A stretch of DNA of 64,000 nucleotides, taken from contig CM025853.1 of the NCBI GenBank assembly GCA_003952965.2, positions 24,351,934-24,415,933 on the forward strand, read 5' to 3'. This DNA is from Morella rubra. Taxonomy: Eukaryota > Streptophyta > Magnoliopsida > Fagales > Myricaceae. Positions 62,860-64,000 of the stretch are shown here, one piece after another. The position numbers were made by a program, and so were the translations under genes. The notes under the pieces are model-generated. The model searched no databases and was not told the origin of the DNA. It saw nothing but the letters and a program-made list of their open reading frames with translations. Position 1 is the first letter of the stretch, and the number at the start of each line of letters is the position of its first letter.

Positions 62860-63400
62860 TGGCTTATGAATTGGTTGTTGACTTGTTGTATTATACTATT
62901 ATATGAATTGGTTGCTGAAAAAATATGAATTGAATGTATGAATTGGTTGCTGGAAATATATGAATTGAAATGTATGATTTATTACTGGAATTGCTGAAAA
63001 TATATGAAATTGAAATGAATTGATATTGAATTTATTCGTGAAAATATATGAATTTGTTTGTATGAATTGATTGCTGAAAATATATGAATTAAAATGTATG
63101 AATTCATTGCAAGAAATATATGAATTGGAATGTACGAATTTATTGCTGAAAATATATGAATTGTTTGTATTAATTTGTTGCTGAAAATATATGAATTGTA
63201 ATGTATGAATTGGTTGCTGGAATATATGAATTGGAATGTATGAATTTATTTGTAAAAATATATGAATTGGTTTGTATGAATTGATTGCTGAAAATATATA
63301 AATTGGAATATTTGAATTTATTCCTAAAAATATATTAATTGGTTTGTATGAATTGGTTGCTGAAAATATGAATTGGAATGTATGAATTGGAATGTATGAA
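62860..63400. repeat. degenerate minisatellite inside the CACTA element
   Basis: About twenty diverged units of the form TATGAATTGGTTGCTGAAAA, often paired as longer units with GGAATGTATGAATTTATT. It probably lies in an intron of the transposon's gene. Confidence 0.85.
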
Positions 63401-63951
63401 TTTATTGATGTCCAAAAGCCTGCTGTTTTTACTATTTTTTTGGACCAAGTTTTTTTTTTGGATATTAGAGTTTGTGGATTTTATTGGAAGGCGGAGGGCA
63501 GAGCTAACTATTATTGGAGTTATTTGTTGTGTTTGTGGTTTTGTTGGAAGGCGGTAGGGTTAACTATGTGTTGTTGGTTCTGTTTTTTTTGGAGTTGGAG
63601 GAGATTCAATATGTTATATGTGTTTTTGTTGGAGATTGGAGGACAAAGTTTGTGTTATTGTTTAATGTTTGTTTGTTTATTATGTTTTAACTTTTGAGAT
63701 CACTTCCTGGTGGATACCTCTACACTGACGTTGGAGGTCTAACCTGAGGTGAAACGAAGCCAGTCCTCTTTACGGAGGGATCTCTAAGTTTAACAATGTT
63801 ATATGCTGGTTAATTACAGTTTTGTTGGTATTTATGTGTGTTGTTTTATTAATTTATGTTAGTTTATTGAAAAATCTTGATAAAATGTGATGAACATTAA
63901 AATGATGCAAAATCTTTTTTGTTGCATTTTATATAGTTATTACTGTCGCTC

Positions 63952-64000
63952 ATGGACAAGAGTTGGATGAAAAAGAAACGCGGGACAATTGAATATGTGT
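63952..64000 (+). CDS. CACTA transposase-associated protein, N-terminus only (cut by the window edge)
   Basis: The frame from the ATG at 63952 reads MDKSWMKKKRGTIEYV to the window end. MDKSWM/MDRSWM is the characteristic start of the transposase-associated domain found at the N-terminus of plant CACTA (En/Spm, TNP2-type) proteins. A splice acceptor such as TATATAG at 63931-63937 could join it to a leader exon ending at the donor near 62700. Only 16 codons are visible, so whether the gene is intact cannot be judged. Confidence 0.7.
   Translation, partial: MDKSWMKKKRGTIEYV

Larger units (their letters stand above)
62155..64000 (+). mobile_element. left end and 5' part of a CACTA (En/Spm-type) DNA transposon
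   Basis: The element starts with CACTACAAAAAAAAA at 62155, preceded by ATT, the possible 3-bp target duplication. The next 200 bases are subterminal repeats with AGCGGCGGT and its reverse complement ACCGCCGCTAT repeated in both orientations, characteristic of CACTA ends. Then come C-rich repeats, a CAG/GTAAGTG splice donor at 62697-62704, an AT-rich minisatellite, and a transposase-type start at 63952. The right end is outside the window. Confidence 0.88.

Overview
The window is nuclear DNA of a flowering plant, almost certainly a eudicot. It shows spliced genes with GT-AG introns, plant-type proteins (an S-adenosylhomocysteine hydrolase with the plant insertion, a WEX-type exonuclease, a membrane-anchored UDP-glucuronate 4-epimerase), very AT-rich spacers, and plant transposons (CACTA, Mutator-like and hAT-like miniature elements, miniature LTR elements). 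A woody rosid is my guess from the LTR-element type and large introns, but I cannot name the species.

Five protein-coding genes could be fully modelled. From left to right: SAHH (minus, 2 exons, 485 aa); cytosolic serine hydroxymethyltransferase (plus, 4 exons, 471 aa); RAD50 (minus, 26 exons over 19.3 kb, 1304 aa); a Werner-syndrome-like 3'-5' exonuclease, WEX (plus, 6 exons, 292 aa); and an intronless UDP-glucuronate 4-epimerase of the GAE6/GAE1 type (plus, 453 aa). Every splice junction keeps the frame and rebuilds the expected family protein. A sixth, partial gene at the right edge is the start of a CACTA transposase.

SAHH and SHMT are head to head across an 11 kb spacer. SHMT and RAD50 converge tail to tail. 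RAD50 and WEX, both DNA-repair genes, diverge from a 1.2 kb spacer. GAE stands alone between two roughly 10 kb AT-rich spacers. SAHH and SHMT act in connected parts of one-carbon metabolism: SHMT charges folate with one-carbon units used to remake methionine, and SAHH removes the S-adenosylhomocysteine left by methylation. RAD50 and WEX both handle DNA ends. From memory of Arabidopsis, SAHH1 (At4g13940), SHM4 (At4g13930) and WEX (At4g13870) also lie close together, while RAD50 (At2g31970) does not, so this looks like an old syntenic block into which RAD50 has moved or from which it was lost.

The structural interest lies in the mobile DNA. RAD50 introns hold a nearly perfect 859-bp tandem duplication and a 2.2 kb fold-back element that has itself been invaded by a miniature Ty1/copia-type LTR element carrying a glycine-rich coding remnant. 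Elsewhere there is a 249-bp TRIM element with 79-bp LTRs, a Mutator-like miniature element with an exact 9-bp target duplication, a hAT-like element, a dispersed AT-rich miniature family, SINE candidates, and the left end of a CACTA transposon running off the window. I found no convincing tRNA, rRNA, microRNA or CRISPR, and no clearly new biological system.
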